Under the pieces are notes generated by a model, which made no database searches, had not been told where the DNA came from, and saw only the letters and a list, made by a program, of their open reading frames with translations. Made by a program: the position numbers and the translations under genes. From NCBI RefSeq assembly GCF_024641065.1, contig NZ_JAHEDV010000003.1:1-64000 (forward strand): a stretch of DNA of 64,000 nucleotides, written 5' to 3'. Source of the DNA: Rhodoluna sp. GTDB taxonomy: Bacteria; Actinomycetota; Actinomycetes; Actinomycetales; Microbacteriaceae. Every line of letters starts with the position of its first letter. Position 1 is the stretch's first letter. This document shows, one piece after another, positions 1-8,604 of this stretch.

Positions 1-120
1 CTTCAGAACGATACGGTCTGGGTCGTTGCGACGGTTCTTCTTGGTTACGTAGGTGTAACCAGTGCCTGCAGTCGAACGAAGCTTGATGATAGGACGGATG
101 TCCTTGTCCTTCTTAGCCAT
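1..120 (-). CDS. rpmG: 50S ribosomal protein L33 (C-terminus outside window)
   Basis: Large-subunit ribosomal protein L33; 40 residues are visible from ATG at 120, and the gene runs off the left edge. The visible part carries [20 protein letters not shown], typical of L33. Where zinc-binding L33 has its first CxxC pair, this protein has none, so it is the cysteine-free (C-) type, like the E. coli protein. A ribosome-binding site (AAGGAGTT) sits just upstream, and the gene follows rpmB by 11 nt, so the two are co-transcribed. In related genomes rpsN often follows; it would lie outside this window. Confidence 0.93.
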   Translation of the reverse strand, partial: MAKKDKDIRPIIKLRSTAGTGYTYVTKKNRRNDPDRIVLK

Positions 121-131
121 GAGCTAACTCC

Positions 132-368
132 TTAGATCTTCTCGCCGCGGGCAAGAATCTCGGCTACAACAGCCTCAATGCCACGTACGTCGATTACCTT
201 GATGCCACGTGCGCTCAGCTGAAGAGTCACGTTGCGCTTCAATGAAGGAACGAAGTAAGTCTTCTTCTGGATGTTCGGGTTGAAGCGACGCTTGGTCTTG
301 TTCTGGGCGTGCGAGACGTTGTGGCCAAACTGCGGCGCTTTCTCGGTGACCTGGCAATAAGCTGCCAT
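132..368 (-). CDS. rpmB: 50S ribosomal protein L28
   Basis: Large-subunit ribosomal protein L28, 78 residues, the normal size. The start at 368 ([12 protein letters not shown]) is chosen because AAGGAGAAG lies a few bases upstream and because it matches the family N-terminus (CQVTGK-like, then [14 protein letters not shown]); a longer reading frame to 461 is not needed. The second cysteine of the zinc-type CxxC is a threonine here, so this is a C- paralogue. It is the first gene of an rpmB-rpmG operon and lies downstream of zur in the same orientation. I saw no Zur-like palindrome in the 184-nt gap before it. Confidence 0.95.
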   Translation of the reverse strand: MAAYCQVTEKAPQFGHNVSHAQNKTKRRFNPNIQKKTYFVPSLKRNVTLQLSARGIKVIDVRGIEAVVAEILARGEKI

Positions 369-552
369 TTCTTCTCCTTCAAGGGCAAGCCCTACAGCAC
401 CGGAATGGGCTGGCCGTTTAAGGCGGAGGCTTGTGTACAAAAATTGTGGTTGCGCTTGCATTAACTAGGCAACTGCTCAAGTTTAGGCGAGAGGTTAGTC
501 CTTAAGCAAGTCTTGCAACTTAATTTCTAGGATTGACACGCCGTATTTTGCT

Positions 553-960
553 TTATTGGCAGTTTTGACAGAGCCCAAAGATGTCAATTGTGTGGGTTGG
601 GTTAGCGAATCCGTGCTCTTTTGCAACCTCATCGGCCCAACTTTCAACGCGGTGGGCTTCGATTTCAACGGTCAATCCGCACTTGCGACAAATCAGGTGA
701 TGGTGATGTTCGGTGGTGCAGGCGCGATAAAGCACCTCGCCCTCTTTTGATTGCAACGAGTCGGCCTCGCCCTGTTCAGCCAAATCAGATAGTGCACGAT
801 AAACGGTGGCCAGGCCGATGGTTGATCCGTGATTGCGCAAGACCAGGTGCAGTTGCTGAGCGCTGACGAAACCGATTGCCTCGGTCAAGGCATGACGTAC
901 TGCATCTTTCTGCCAGGTGTTGCGTTTGGCTGGGGTTGCATCCGTGTGTTTTTCGGTCAT
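553..960 (-). CDS. zur: Fur-family transcriptional regulator, probably Zur
   Basis: Metal-responsive repressor of the Fur family, 135 residues. An N-terminal winged helix (about 10-85, with ATVYRALSDLAEQGEAD as the recognition region) is followed by a dimerisation/metal domain with a HHHH run, CRKC and a C-terminal CQNC that form the structural zinc site. It is the last gene of znuA-znuC-znuB-zur; its ATG overlaps the znuB stop (ATGA). The zinc-transporter context and a Zur-like operator before znuA argue for zinc sensing rather than iron or peroxide; this is inference from context. Confidence 0.88.
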   Translation of the reverse strand: MTEKHTDATPAKRNTWQKDAVRHALTEAIGFVSAQQLHLVLRNHGSTIGLATVYRALSDLAEQGEADSLQSKEGEVLYRACTTEHHHHLICRKCGLTVEIEAHRVESWADEVAKEHGFANPTHTIDIFGLCQNCQ

Positions 961-1778
961 CTCTTCACCCGCTCAATAACTCGGCAAATCACATAAATCA
1001 AAAACGAAATTGTGGTGACGTAGGGGCTGATCGGCAGACCCGCGCCGAGAGCCAGCAAGATTCCACCGAGAACAGAAATCAAGGCAAAGCTCACCGACAA
1101 GATTGGTGCCAAAACCTGGGATGAAGTCACGCGCAGCGAGGCTGCGGCTGGAGTCACCAGCAGGCTGAGCACCAGTAGCGCACCAACAACCTGAACGCTG
1201 GCTGCAACTGCTAGGCCGAGAATCAACATAAACACAATCGAGAGTGCGCGGGTTGGCACGCCTCGCGCTGCGGCAACCTCAGGGTCTAGGCTGGCAAAAC
1301 TCAGTGGTCGCCAGACCACTCCGAGGGTCACCAAAACAATTAGGCAAATAGTTGCTAGGCCGGCGAGCTGAGGATCATCCACGGCAATAATTTGACCGGT
1401 AAGTAGGCCGAACTTATTCGCCGCGCGACCTTCATATAGGGCCAGTGCCAAAATTCCTAAGCCCAGGCCAGCTGGCATAAGCACGGCAACAATTGAATTG
1501 CGCTCTTTAGCCTTAGCGCCAAGAACGCCAATAACTAAGGCGGCCAAAATCGAGCCAACCACCGAACCTAGAACCACGTTGAAACCGGCGAGAAGGGCAA
1601 ATGCTGCGCCGGCAAAACTAAGTTCGCTAATTCCGTGAACTGCAAAAGACATATCGCGATTCATTACGAAAATTCCGATAAGCCCGCCAACCAGAGCAAG
1701 CAGACCGCCGGCGATGAGTGAATTGGTAATCAGCGGAATCAGTTGGTCATAGTCGCTGAAGTTGAAAATCGAGCCCAT
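957..1778 (-). CDS. znuB: Zinc/manganese ABC transporter permease
   Basis: Membrane permease of an ABC-3 family metal importer, 273 residues with about eight or nine hydrophobic segments across the whole length. The ATG at 1778 forms TAATG with the znuC stop and has AGGAG about 8 nt upstream; a GTG three codons earlier (1787) would overlap that ribosome-binding site and is less likely. It works with ZnuC (ATPase) and ZnuA (binding lipoprotein). Zinc is the likely substrate because zur is in the operon; manganese cannot be excluded from sequence alone. Confidence 0.9.
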   Translation of the reverse strand: MGSIFNFSDYDQLIPLITNSLIAGGLLALVGGLIGIFVMNRDMSFAVHGISELSFAGAAFALLAGFNVVLGSVVGSILAALVIGVLGAKAKERNSIVAVLMPAGLGLGILALALYEGRAANKFGLLTGQIIAVDDPQLAGLATICLIVLVTLGVVWRPLSFASLDPEVAAARGVPTRALSIVFMLILGLAVAASVQVVGALLVLSLLVTPAAASLRVTSSQVLAPILSVSFALISVLGGILLALGAGLPISPYVTTISFLIYVICRVIERVKR

Positions 1779-2593
1779 TAGTTCCACTCCTCATCTGGGT
1801 GGTGGTCGTGCTCGTGCGTGCCGACAACAACAATTCGTCCTTGGTTTCGAAGCACATCTACCGGCGTGCCATAAAGCTCGGTTAAAACTTCACTGGTCAG
1901 CACTTCATCCGGGGTGCCAATTTTGAACTTGCCGTTGGCGAGGTAAAGCACGCGGTCGACATAGTCAAGAATCGGGTTAACATCGTGAGTTACAAAAAGC
2001 ACCGCTGCATTGTGCTCGCGTCGCTCGCGGTCGAGCAGGTCGGCAATGGTTTTTTGCTGGTGCAGGTCAAGGGCGCTCAGTGGCTCGTCGGCCAAAATCA
2101 AATCTGGCTCACCGATTACGGCCTGGCCCACGCGAAGACGCTGAAGTTCACCACCAGAAAGCTGACCGATGGTTTTCTTGGCGAATGCCTCTGCATCGAC
2201 CGATGCCAGAACTCGATCAACTTTTTTTCGATTCAACACCGATGGCAGCCCGAACCCAAAGCGCTGACCGTCAAGCCCAAAACGAATTAGGTCTCTGGCT
2301 CTAAGGGGAGTGGCACCGTCAATTACGCGGTGCTGCGGAATGTATCCAACCTTGCCATTGCCGCGATGGATTGGCTTCGCGTTGATTTTGATTGTGCCGG
2401 AGCTAATTGGTTCTTGGCCGAGAATTGCCTTGAGAAGCGAGGTCTTGCCTGATCCGTTGGAACCAATCACTGCGATGAATTCGTGTGGTTGCACCTCAAG
2501 ACTCAGGTTGCTCCACAACGTGCGTGATTCGCCCTGAGAGCCATTCACCTCAAAGGTTGCGTTGCTTATTTGCAACACCGGCTTTGTGCTCAT
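1778..2593 (-). CDS. znuC: Zinc/manganese ABC transporter ATP-binding protein
   Basis: ATPase subunit of the metal importer, 271 residues. Walker A is GSNGSGKT (44-51), the signature is LSGGELQRL, and Walker B is DLILADEPLSALD, followed by the switch histidine in VTHD. The C-terminus ends in a histidine/acid-rich tail (HEHDHHPDEEW), which could bind zinc; this is seen in several metal importers but its role here is inference. The gene starts 1 nt after the znuA stop and overlaps znuB by one base, so translation is probably coupled. Confidence 0.92.
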   Translation of the reverse strand: MSTKPVLQISNATFEVNGSQGESRTLWSNLSLEVQPHEFIAVIGSNGSGKTSLLKAILGQEPISSGTIKINAKPIHRGNGKVGYIPQHRVIDGATPLRARDLIRFGLDGQRFGFGLPSVLNRKKVDRVLASVDAEAFAKKTIGQLSGGELQRLRVGQAVIGEPDLILADEPLSALDLHQQKTIADLLDRERREHNAAVLFVTHDVNPILDYVDRVLYLANGKFKIGTPDEVLTSEVLTELYGTPVDVLRNQGRIVVVGTHEHDHHPDEEWN

Positions 2594-2594
2594 C

Positions 2595-3494
2595 TCATAA
2601 CCCCAACTTCAAAGTCATAAGACAGCTGTTGATGTAGCCAAAGTAATCTTTGTCACCAATTTCATAGGTGTCTGGGTCTTGACTCAGCAATTCATAGAAG
2701 CCCAACGATGCAGTCTTCTCGTTATAAAGGTTGTCAATTGCGGTCGCGCCGACGTTGTTGTGGGCGAATGCATAAATGTCACCTTGCTCAAGCAAAGCTT
2801 TTGTCTCGGCGATTGCAGCGGGTGGAATGTCTCGTTCTTCTTCGATCGCGCGTGAGACTTCGATTGGTGTGACGTCGATCAAGCCGATGTCTTCGAGCAA
2901 GTACGAAATAAGCGGTTCGCTCTGAATAACTTTCTTGCCGGCGAGCTTCGCTTTTAGTTCGGCTTCGGTTGCCGCCAGGGCATCCATGCTGCTGTTGAAC
3001 TTGGCTAGGTTTTCGGTCAGAGCGGTTGCGAGCTCTGGGTGCAACTTGGCAACCTCAGCATTCAATGCAGCGCCAAATTGGCGAACTCGATCGATGTCTA
3101 GCCAAATGTGCTCGTTGCCGTCTTCTCGCGTGCCAACGGTTTCAAAGGCGTTGACCAGTTGGGGTTTGTTTTCAGCTGCGGCAACCAAGGTTGTCATGAA
3201 GTCGTCATAACCGCCGCCGTTCATAACCACTATGTCGGCTCGGTTGATCAGCAGTTGATCACGAGCAGATGCTTCAAACGAGTGCGGGTCTTGATTGATG
3301 TTGTAGATCAGGGCGTTTGAGGTGACCAGGTCTTGGCCAAGTGCCTCGGCAGCAATGCTCGCCCAAACGTTTGTGGTGGCAACAATTCTGATTTCACCTG
3401 TGCCAGCAACCCAGGCTTTGGGTGCGCTGTCAGAGCAACCGGCCAGGGCCAAGCTCATAAACAGGGCGGCAATCATCGCCACGAATTTCTTCAT
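2595..3494 (-). CDS. znuA: Zinc/manganese ABC transporter substrate-binding lipoprotein
   Basis: Extracellular metal-binding lipoprotein of the ZnuA/TroA family, 299 residues. The signal peptide ends in a lipobox LALAGC with Cys20 as the lipid anchor. Family metal ligands are visible as DPHSFEAS, NEHIWLD and YAFAHNN. There is no long histidine-rich loop. It is the first gene of znuA-znuC-znuB-zur. No ribosome-binding site precedes the ATG; instead a TAGCCT hexamer ends 6 nt before it, consistent with a leaderless mRNA, and a Zur-like palindrome covers the -35 and spacer. Confidence 0.92.
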   Translation of the reverse strand: MKKFVAMIAALFMSLALAGCSDSAPKAWVAGTGEIRIVATTNVWASIAAEALGQDLVTSNALIYNINQDPHSFEASARDQLLINRADIVVMNGGGYDDFMTTLVAAAENKPQLVNAFETVGTREDGNEHIWLDIDRVRQFGAALNAEVAKLHPELATALTENLAKFNSSMDALAATEAELKAKLAGKKVIQSEPLISYLLEDIGLIDVTPIEVSRAIEEERDIPPAAIAETKALLEQGDIYAFAHNNVGATAIDNLYNEKTASLGFYELLSQDPDTYEIGDKDYFGYINSCLMTLKLGL

Positions 3495-3500
3495 GGCTCA

Positions 3501-3530
3501 AGGCTAAGGCTTATTGATAATGAAAGTCAA
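3501..3530 (-). promoter_or_regulatory. znuA promoter (leaderless type)
   Basis: On the minus strand TTGACT (3530-3525), an 18-nt spacer and TAGCCT (3506-3501) are followed by 6 nt and the znuA ATG. Initiation at the usual distance from the -10 would fall on or beside the A of ATG. Confidence 0.65.
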
Positions 3531-3532
3531 TA
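3512..3532. promoter_or_regulatory. Zur-like operator
   Basis: A 21-bp palindrome TATTGA-N9-TCAATA with an inner TAATGAAAG resembles Fur-family/Zur boxes (AT-rich, TGATAATGA-like half). It overlaps the -35 and spacer of the znuA promoter, the position expected for repression. Assigning it to Zur is inference from the linked zur gene. Confidence 0.6.
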
Positions 3533-3548
3533 GCGATAGCGGCTTCAA

Positions 3549-4937
3549 CTAGTCGAGCAGCAGCGCTGGCTCTTCAATAACCGAAGCTACGTCTTGCACA
3601 AATCGCGATGCAACGTCACCGTCAACGACTCGGTGGTCGAAGGTTGCACCAATGGTGGTTACCTGACGAACCTGAATCTCGTTGTTGACCACCCAAGGCT
3701 TAGGGCGAATCGAGCCAAGGGCAACAATGCCTACTTCGCCCGGGTTCAAGATTGGGGTTCCGGTGTCAACACCAAATACACCGATGTTGGTGATGGTGAT
3801 GGTTCCGTCTTTCATGTCTGCCGGAGTCGTCTTGCCTTCGCGAGCAACAGCAGCCAAGTTTTCAATCGCCTTGGCCAACTCAAGCATCGACATCTTGTCT
3901 GCGTCCTTGATGTTTGGAACAATCAGGCCTCGCGGAGTAGCTGCCGCGATTCCGAAGTTCACAAAGTTGTGAACGATGATTTCTTCGTCGGTCCAGGTTG
4001 AGTTCACCATCGGGTTGCGGCGAACAGCCCAAATCATTGCCTTAGCCATGATCAAAAGTGGGGTCACCTTAACGCCGGCAAAATCGGTGGAGGCCTTGAG
4101 GCGCTTCACATATTCCATGGTGCGGGTGGCGTCAACGTCAACAAAGATGCTCACGTGAGGTGCGGTGAAAGCTGAAGAAACCATAGCGTTTGCAATAGCT
4201 TTGCGAACGCCCTTAACTGGGATGCGCTCTTCGCGTGCACTTGGTGCCTCAGGGGTAGAAAGGTTTCTGAATACCGATGCCTGCTGGGCCCCGCCCAAAA
4301 CATCTTCGCGAGTGACTTCGCCAGCGAAGCCCGTTGGGGTGACGCGAGTCAGGTCAACGCCAAGGTCTTTTGCTAGCTTGCGAATAGGCGGCTTGGCAAT
4401 CACCTTGTCTTCAGCGGTAACCGAAACAACGTTCACGAGTGAAGTTGCTGGGTTGGCTACAACAGGCAATGATGCGCTAGCTGCGGCAACTGCTGCTGCC
4501 GGCGCGGTCACTGGTCCACGGCGACGAGAACCCGCGTGGTTTGAAGAACCATAACCAACCAGGTTTGGCTGACGAGATTCAACAACAGCTGCCGCATTGT
4601 CGGCAACAGCGGTGTGCGCTGATGCAGCTTCGGCAACCGGATCAACCACTGGAATCGCTGAGGTGTTGGTGCTAACCGCGCCTACTGCGCCATCGGCTAC
4701 AACGGCAGAAATCAGAGGCTTGCCGACTTCGATGGTGTCGCCCTCGGCTCCGTGAAGTTCTTGAATAACTCCAGCAAATGGGCAAGGCAGTTCAACCAAG
4801 CTCTTTGCAGTCTCGATCTCGACGATTACCTGGTTCACAGCAACTGTGTCACCCGGCTTCACCTTCCAAGAAACGATTTCAGCCTCAGTTAGGCCTTCAC
4901 CAACATCTGGGAGGTTAAAAAATGCGATTTGAGACAT
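3549..4937 (-). CDS. Dihydrolipoamide acyltransferase (E2) of a 2-oxoacid dehydrogenase complex
   Basis: Core acyltransferase of a pyruvate or branched-chain 2-oxoacid dehydrogenase complex, 462 residues. One N-terminal lipoyl domain has its lipoylated lysine at about 45 (ETAKS). An Ala/Val-rich linker, a peripheral-subunit-binding domain (about 180-215, [19 protein letters not shown]) and a catalytic domain ending with DHRVVDG follow. It is the last gene of the E1a-E1b-E2 operon, 21 nt after E1b. No E3 (lipoamide dehydrogenase) gene is in the window, so E3 must be encoded elsewhere. Substrate choice cannot be settled from the sequence. Confidence 0.88.
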   Translation of the reverse strand: MSQIAFFNLPDVGEGLTEAEIVSWKVKPGDTVAVNQVIVEIETAKSLVELPCPFAGVIQELHGAEGDTIEVGKPLISAVVADGAVGAVSTNTSAIPVVDPVAEAASAHTAVADNAAAVVESRQPNLVGYGSSNHAGSRRRGPVTAPAAAVAAASASLPVVANPATSLVNVVSVTAEDKVIAKPPIRKLAKDLGVDLTRVTPTGFAGEVTREDVLGGAQQASVFRNLSTPEAPSAREERIPVKGVRKAIANAMVSSAFTAPHVSIFVDVDATRTMEYVKRLKASTDFAGVKVTPLLIMAKAMIWAVRRNPMVNSTWTDEEIIVHNFVNFGIAAATPRGLIVPNIKDADKMSMLELAKAIENLAAVAREGKTTPADMKDGTITITNIGVFGVDTGTPILNPGEVGIVALGSIRPKPWVVNNEIQVRQVTTIGATFDHRVVDGDVASRFVQDVASVIEEPALLLD

Positions 4938-4958
4938 GAGTTGATCCTTTGCCGAAAC

Positions 4959-5942
4959 CTAGTAGGCCAATACGCGGTCGACTGCTTCAAGAATGCGGTC
5001 GGCGTCTGGCAAGAACTTTTCTTCAAGTTTTGCTGGTGGGTAGGGAACATCGAAGCCACCAACGCGAATAACCGGCGCCTCGAGGTGATAGAAAGCTAAC
5101 TCGGCCACGCGAGCGGCAATCTCAGAACTGATAGAAACGAAAGTGCTTGCCTCGTGAGCAACGACCAAACGACCAGTCTTCTTTACTGATTCAAGGATGG
5201 TTGCAAAGTCGATTGGCGACATCGAACGAATGTCGATGACCTCAAGGCTGGTGCCCTCGCTGGCTGCAATTTCTGCAGCCTGAAGGGCAACGCTAACCAT
5301 CGGCCCATAGGCGGCGATGGTTACTTGAGACCCCTGGCGAAGCACGTGAGCGGTGTGCATTCCGTCTGGAGCTTCATCCAAGTTCACTGGGCCTTTTTGC
5401 CAATAGCGACGCTTTGGCTCAAAGAATAGAACTGGGTCAGAACTCTTGATGGCCTGCTGAATCATCCAATAGGCATCGTTTGGGTTCGAAGGTGAAATTA
5501 CTCGCAGACCCGGGGTGTGAGCAAAATATGCCTCCGGGCTTTCGCTGTGGTGCTCAACCGCACCAATGCCGCCGCCGAAAGGTACACGAATAACCACCGG
5601 CATGGTGGTGTAACCCTCTGAACGGTTCTGCATCTTGGCAAGCTGTGAAGTGATCTGGTTGAACGCCGGAAAAATGAATCCGTCGAACTGAATTTCGGCG
5701 ACCGGTGAATAACCGCGCATGGCTAGACCGATTGCGGTTCCGATGATGCCCGATTCTGCAATCGGTGAGTTGAAGATTCGGTTCGGGCCAAATTCATCAA
5801 GGATGCCCTCGGTCACGCGGAACACACCACCCAGTTGGGCAACGTCTTCACCGAAAACCAAAACCTTCGGGTTGTCAGCCATTGCTTTGCGGATACCCGC
5901 GTTGATTGCCTTAGCAATCGACATTTCTACGACGTTAGCCAT
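4959..5942 (-). CDS. 2-oxoacid dehydrogenase E1 component, beta subunit
   Basis: Beta subunit of the thiamine-diphosphate-dependent E1 enzyme, 327 residues, the standard length. The N-terminal pyrimidine-binding domain has VFGEDVAQLGGVFRVTEG, the middle has the characteristic HHSESPEAYFAHTPGL, and the C-terminal transketolase-like domain ends near DVPYPPAKLEEKFLPD. The ATG overlaps the E1 alpha stop by 1 nt, so the pair is probably translated together. It forms the alpha2beta2 E1 that decarboxylates a 2-oxoacid and passes the acyl group to E2. Confidence 0.92.
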   Translation of the reverse strand: MANVVEMSIAKAINAGIRKAMADNPKVLVFGEDVAQLGGVFRVTEGILDEFGPNRIFNSPIAESGIIGTAIGLAMRGYSPVAEIQFDGFIFPAFNQITSQLAKMQNRSEGYTTMPVVIRVPFGGGIGAVEHHSESPEAYFAHTPGLRVISPSNPNDAYWMIQQAIKSSDPVLFFEPKRRYWQKGPVNLDEAPDGMHTAHVLRQGSQVTIAAYGPMVSVALQAAEIAASEGTSLEVIDIRSMSPIDFATILESVKKTGRLVVAHEASTFVSISSEIAARVAELAFYHLEAPVIRVGGFDVPYPPAKLEEKFLPDADRILEAVDRVLAY

Positions 5943-7072
5943 TAGTGAGCACCGCCTTCGCCAAATGATGCCTCATAGGCCTCTAGCCAAGCTAGTTGCT
6001 CTTCGATTAGCGGGTGAGTCTCGCTATAAACGTGCTTAAACATGTTCTCGATTGGTGGTTCACCAAGAGCAAAGGTCTTCTCGCGAATTTCGGCTGAGAG
6101 TGCCTCGCCCGCTGCCTCACACTCGGCGAAGAAATCGTCACCGATTCCTTGACGACGCAAGAATTTCTCGAAGCGAATAAGTGGGTCGCGGGCAGCCCAG
6201 TAATCAACTTCTGCCTGGTCGCGATACTTGCTCGGGTCATCTGAGCTGGTGTGGGCACCAATTCGATAGGTCAAAGCTTCAATCATGTACGGGCCGGCTC
6301 CGTTACGAGCGTCATCCATGTGCTTCTTGGTTACCGCGTAGCTAGCCAGGATGTCGTTGCCGTCGATGCGGATGCCCGGAACACCAAAACCAGAACCGCG
6401 CTGATAAAGCGGAACAGTGGTTTGGCTGTTCACCGGGCTCGAAATTGCCCATTGGTTGTTCTGGCAGAAGAACACAATTGGTGCCTGAGTGGTGGCAGCA
6501 AATAGGAATGATTCTGAGATGTCACCCTCGGCAGTTGCACCATCGCCGAAATATGAAATTACTGCGAGATCTTCGTCGTGGTTGCCTGAACCGACCTTGC
6601 CGTCAAATTTCACGCCCATTGCATAACCGGTTGCGTGCAGAACCTGGGTGCCGAGCACGATGCCATAGAGGTGGAATCGAGTTTCGTCAGGGTTCCAGCC
6701 ACCGTGGTTTACGCCGCGAAGCATCTTGAGAATCGACATCAGGTCGATGCCGTGAGTTAGAGCAACACCGTGTTCGCGGTAGCTCGGAAAAATGTGATCG
6801 TTGTGGCCAACTCCGTGACCAGAACCGATTTGAGCAGCTTCTTGGCCGATCGCGGGAATCCAGAGACCCAGCTGCCCCTGACGCTGAAGCGCGGTGGCCT
6901 CGTTGTCAAAGCGGCGAATTCGAGCCATGTCGCGATAGAACTTTAGAAAGTCTGCCTCGCCAAGCTGGTCAATGTATTTGCCATATTCTGCGTATTCCGC
7001 AGGCACGCTGTATTGGCCCTCTGGTGAAAGCAATTGCACCATAGGAACGCGCGAAGCATCTTGAGCACTCAT
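5942..7072 (-). CDS. pdhA: 2-oxoacid dehydrogenase E1 component, alpha subunit
   Basis: Alpha subunit of the E1 decarboxylase, about 376 residues. The thiamine-diphosphate motif starts at GDGATAEGD and ends with CQNNQWAIS. Phosphorylation-loop-like sequence RIGAHTSSDDPSKYR is also present. Start 7072 is chosen because upstream alternatives (7111, 7186) run into the divergent gene at 7110. TAAATT ends 7 nt before this ATG, so the mRNA may be leaderless, although AGAGGGG directly abuts the start. The symbol follows common naming; a branched-chain (bkd) role is equally possible. Confidence 0.85.
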   Translation of the reverse strand: MSAQDASRVPMVQLLSPEGQYSVPAEYAEYGKYIDQLGEADFLKFYRDMARIRRFDNEATALQRQGQLGLWIPAIGQEAAQIGSGHGVGHNDHIFPSYREHGVALTHGIDLMSILKMLRGVNHGGWNPDETRFHLYGIVLGTQVLHATGYAMGVKFDGKVGSGNHDEDLAVISYFGDGATAEGDISESFLFAATTQAPIVFFCQNNQWAISSPVNSQTTVPLYQRGSGFGVPGIRIDGNDILASYAVTKKHMDDARNGAGPYMIEALTYRIGAHTSSDDPSKYRDQAEVDYWAARDPLIRFEKFLRRQGIGDDFFAECEAAGEALSAEIREKTFALGEPPIENMFKHVYSETHPLIEEQLAWLEAYEASFGEGGAH

Positions 7073-7109
7073 CCCCTCTAATTTACTTGCTAGATGGCAC
7101 AATCGAGTC

Positions 7110-7535
7110 ATGATTCGTTTTCTAGTTGGAACCGTTATTAATGCGATAGGTGTCTGGGCGGTAACTTTGTGCATCCCAGCAATCAAGCTTCAGCCGTATG
7201 GCGGCACTGATTTTTGGCAGGTAATTGGGTCATTCTTGCTAGTTGGCGCGGTTTTTAGCCTGGTCAACTCAACAATTGCGCCGGTAATTAAGGTTTTGGC
7301 TCTACCGCTTTACATTTTGACCTTTGGGTTGATTTCATTCTTGATCAATGGCGCGATGTTGCTTTTTGTCGCCTGGCTCTCAAGCCTGATTGGCAGCGAG
7401 ATCTTCACCATTTATGGCTTCACCAGCGAAGGCCTGAACGTTGACTCACTCGGATGGGCAATTCTCGGCGCGATTGTCATGAGCATTACCTCGTTCTTTG
7501 GGCGCTGGATTTTCAAAATGCTCAAGTTGCTCTAA
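7110..7535 (+). CDS. Phage-holin-family (DUF360-like) membrane protein
   Basis: Small integral membrane protein, 141 residues, with four hydrophobic segments (about 3-22, 38-60, 64-98 and 115-138). The pattern and the GLISFLINGAMLLFVAWL region resemble the phage-holin/Mycobacterium 4-TM superfamily (DUF360). Despite the family name, these are ordinary chromosomal genes and no lysis role is implied. It is divergent from E1 alpha with only 37 bp between the start codons. CACAAT ends 6 nt before the ATG and no ribosome-binding site is visible, so it is probably leaderless. Its 3' end overlaps the convergent hydrolase by 14 nt. Confidence 0.75.
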   Translation: MIRFLVGTVINAIGVWAVTLCIPAIKLQPYGGTDFWQVIGSFLLVGAVFSLVNSTIAPVIKVLALPLYILTFGLISFLINGAMLLFVAWLSSLIGSEIFTIYGFTSEGLNVDSLGWAILGAIVMSITSFFGRWIFKMLKLL

Positions 7536-8601
7536 GCAAAAAGGTTTCAACTCGCCCTTTGCCGTTGGCAAAACTTGTAATTATTTCGCGCAGGCGCTGA
7601 AGCCCTGGGTTGAGGTTTTTGTCGGCAGCCTCGGTGATCTCTTGATAGCCCTTAAGTTCGTGAGCCTGCACTAATGGCGAATCTGAACTTTTGGGATCAA
7701 TCACCGCCTCACTTTGAACCGTCACCCAATTTGATGCGTCTGGGTTTGGTTTTAAATCTAGTTTTGGCACCGAGTCGTTGGTGTGTTCTATCGAGAGGGT
7801 TGGCACCCTAAGGTTTGCCGCTTGCTGACTAACCGGTGCGCCAAAGGTTAAAACGCCGGCAACTTTGAATGGTTGTTTTCGTGATGCAATGTTGGCCGCA
7901 ATAATTCCACCTTGAGAATGACCAACCAGCACTACTTTTGCACCGGCACCAACACCGGCTGCAACTAACGCCGATCGCACTGCGCGTTCACTTGCCGCTA
8001 GTTCAGGCGCTGCCATTGCATAAAGATTCGACCGCAGGTCTAGCGGATTCTCCCCCGGTTTCAGGCTCCAGTTTTGGGTGCCGGGGATGTAGACCAGAAA
8101 TTTGTTTTCCCCGTAGCTTTCAATGCGAATAGTTGACTTATCGGTTGCGGTGTTTTCTAGTCTGGCGCGAATCGTCTCTAAGTTTGCCGGTGAACTAACG
8201 AGAATCTGACTGCCTTGACTGATTGCCTCGACCTGAGGGTTTGCACTGAGGCCAAACAGAGCGCCGGCAGCCAAGACTGTGGTGGCAATAAGCGGTGAGG
8301 GTGAATTCACGGCGATGCCACTACCCACTTTCTCGATTCCGGCGGCAACCTGAATTTCGCCGCCGAAATATTCGCTTGCGGCATGTTCGCAGGCGGTGAT
8401 CAAAAATCTGAGGCGTTCGGCGACCGGTGGAATTTCTATTGCCAGGGCAGCCCGCTTTAGCGGGAGGTTCAGAATCTCGAGCGGCAACAGTTGCGATTCG
8501 AGCAGGCCTAAAGCACTGGCAATGCTCGATTGCACACGTTCAATTTCAAGACGAGTGGCAATTATTGTTGGCTGCCCGCCATAAACAATGAGTTCTGACA
8601 C
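7522..8601 (-). CDS. Alpha/beta-hydrolase-fold protein with helical N-terminus
   Basis: 359 residues from a GTG start. The C-terminal half holds a lipase-like nucleophile elbow VVLVGHSQGGIIAAN (Ser at about 226), with an aspartate in EHTNDSVPK and a histidine in AHELKGY as plausible triad partners. Residues 1-85 look helical, with a FGG turn (HAASEYFGGE), followed by a glycine/alanine-rich stretch with one hydrophobic segment. There is no signal peptide. The gene starts 3 nt after a 56-residue WXG-like ORF and is probably coupled to it. The substrate is unknown; the fold assignment is good, the specific function is not. Confidence 0.72.
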   Translation of the reverse strand: MSELIVYGGQPTIIATRLEIERVQSSIASALGLLESQLLPLEILNLPLKRAALAIEIPPVAERLRFLITACEHAASEYFGGEIQVAAGIEKVGSGIAVNSPSPLIATTVLAAGALFGLSANPQVEAISQGSQILVSSPANLETIRARLENTATDKSTIRIESYGENKFLVYIPGTQNWSLKPGENPLDLRSNLYAMAAPELAASERAVRSALVAAGVGAGAKVVLVGHSQGGIIAANIASRKQPFKVAGVLTFGAPVSQQAANLRVPTLSIEHTNDSVPKLDLKPNPDASNWVTVQSEAVIDPKSSDSPLVQAHELKGYQEITEAADKNLNPGLQRLREIITSFANGKGRVETFLLRAT

Positions 8602-8604
8602 CTT

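Noticed and set aside
7110-7535. Holin-like gene as evidence of a prophage
   Set aside because: The family is common as a chromosomal actinobacterial membrane protein, and no phage genes are nearby.
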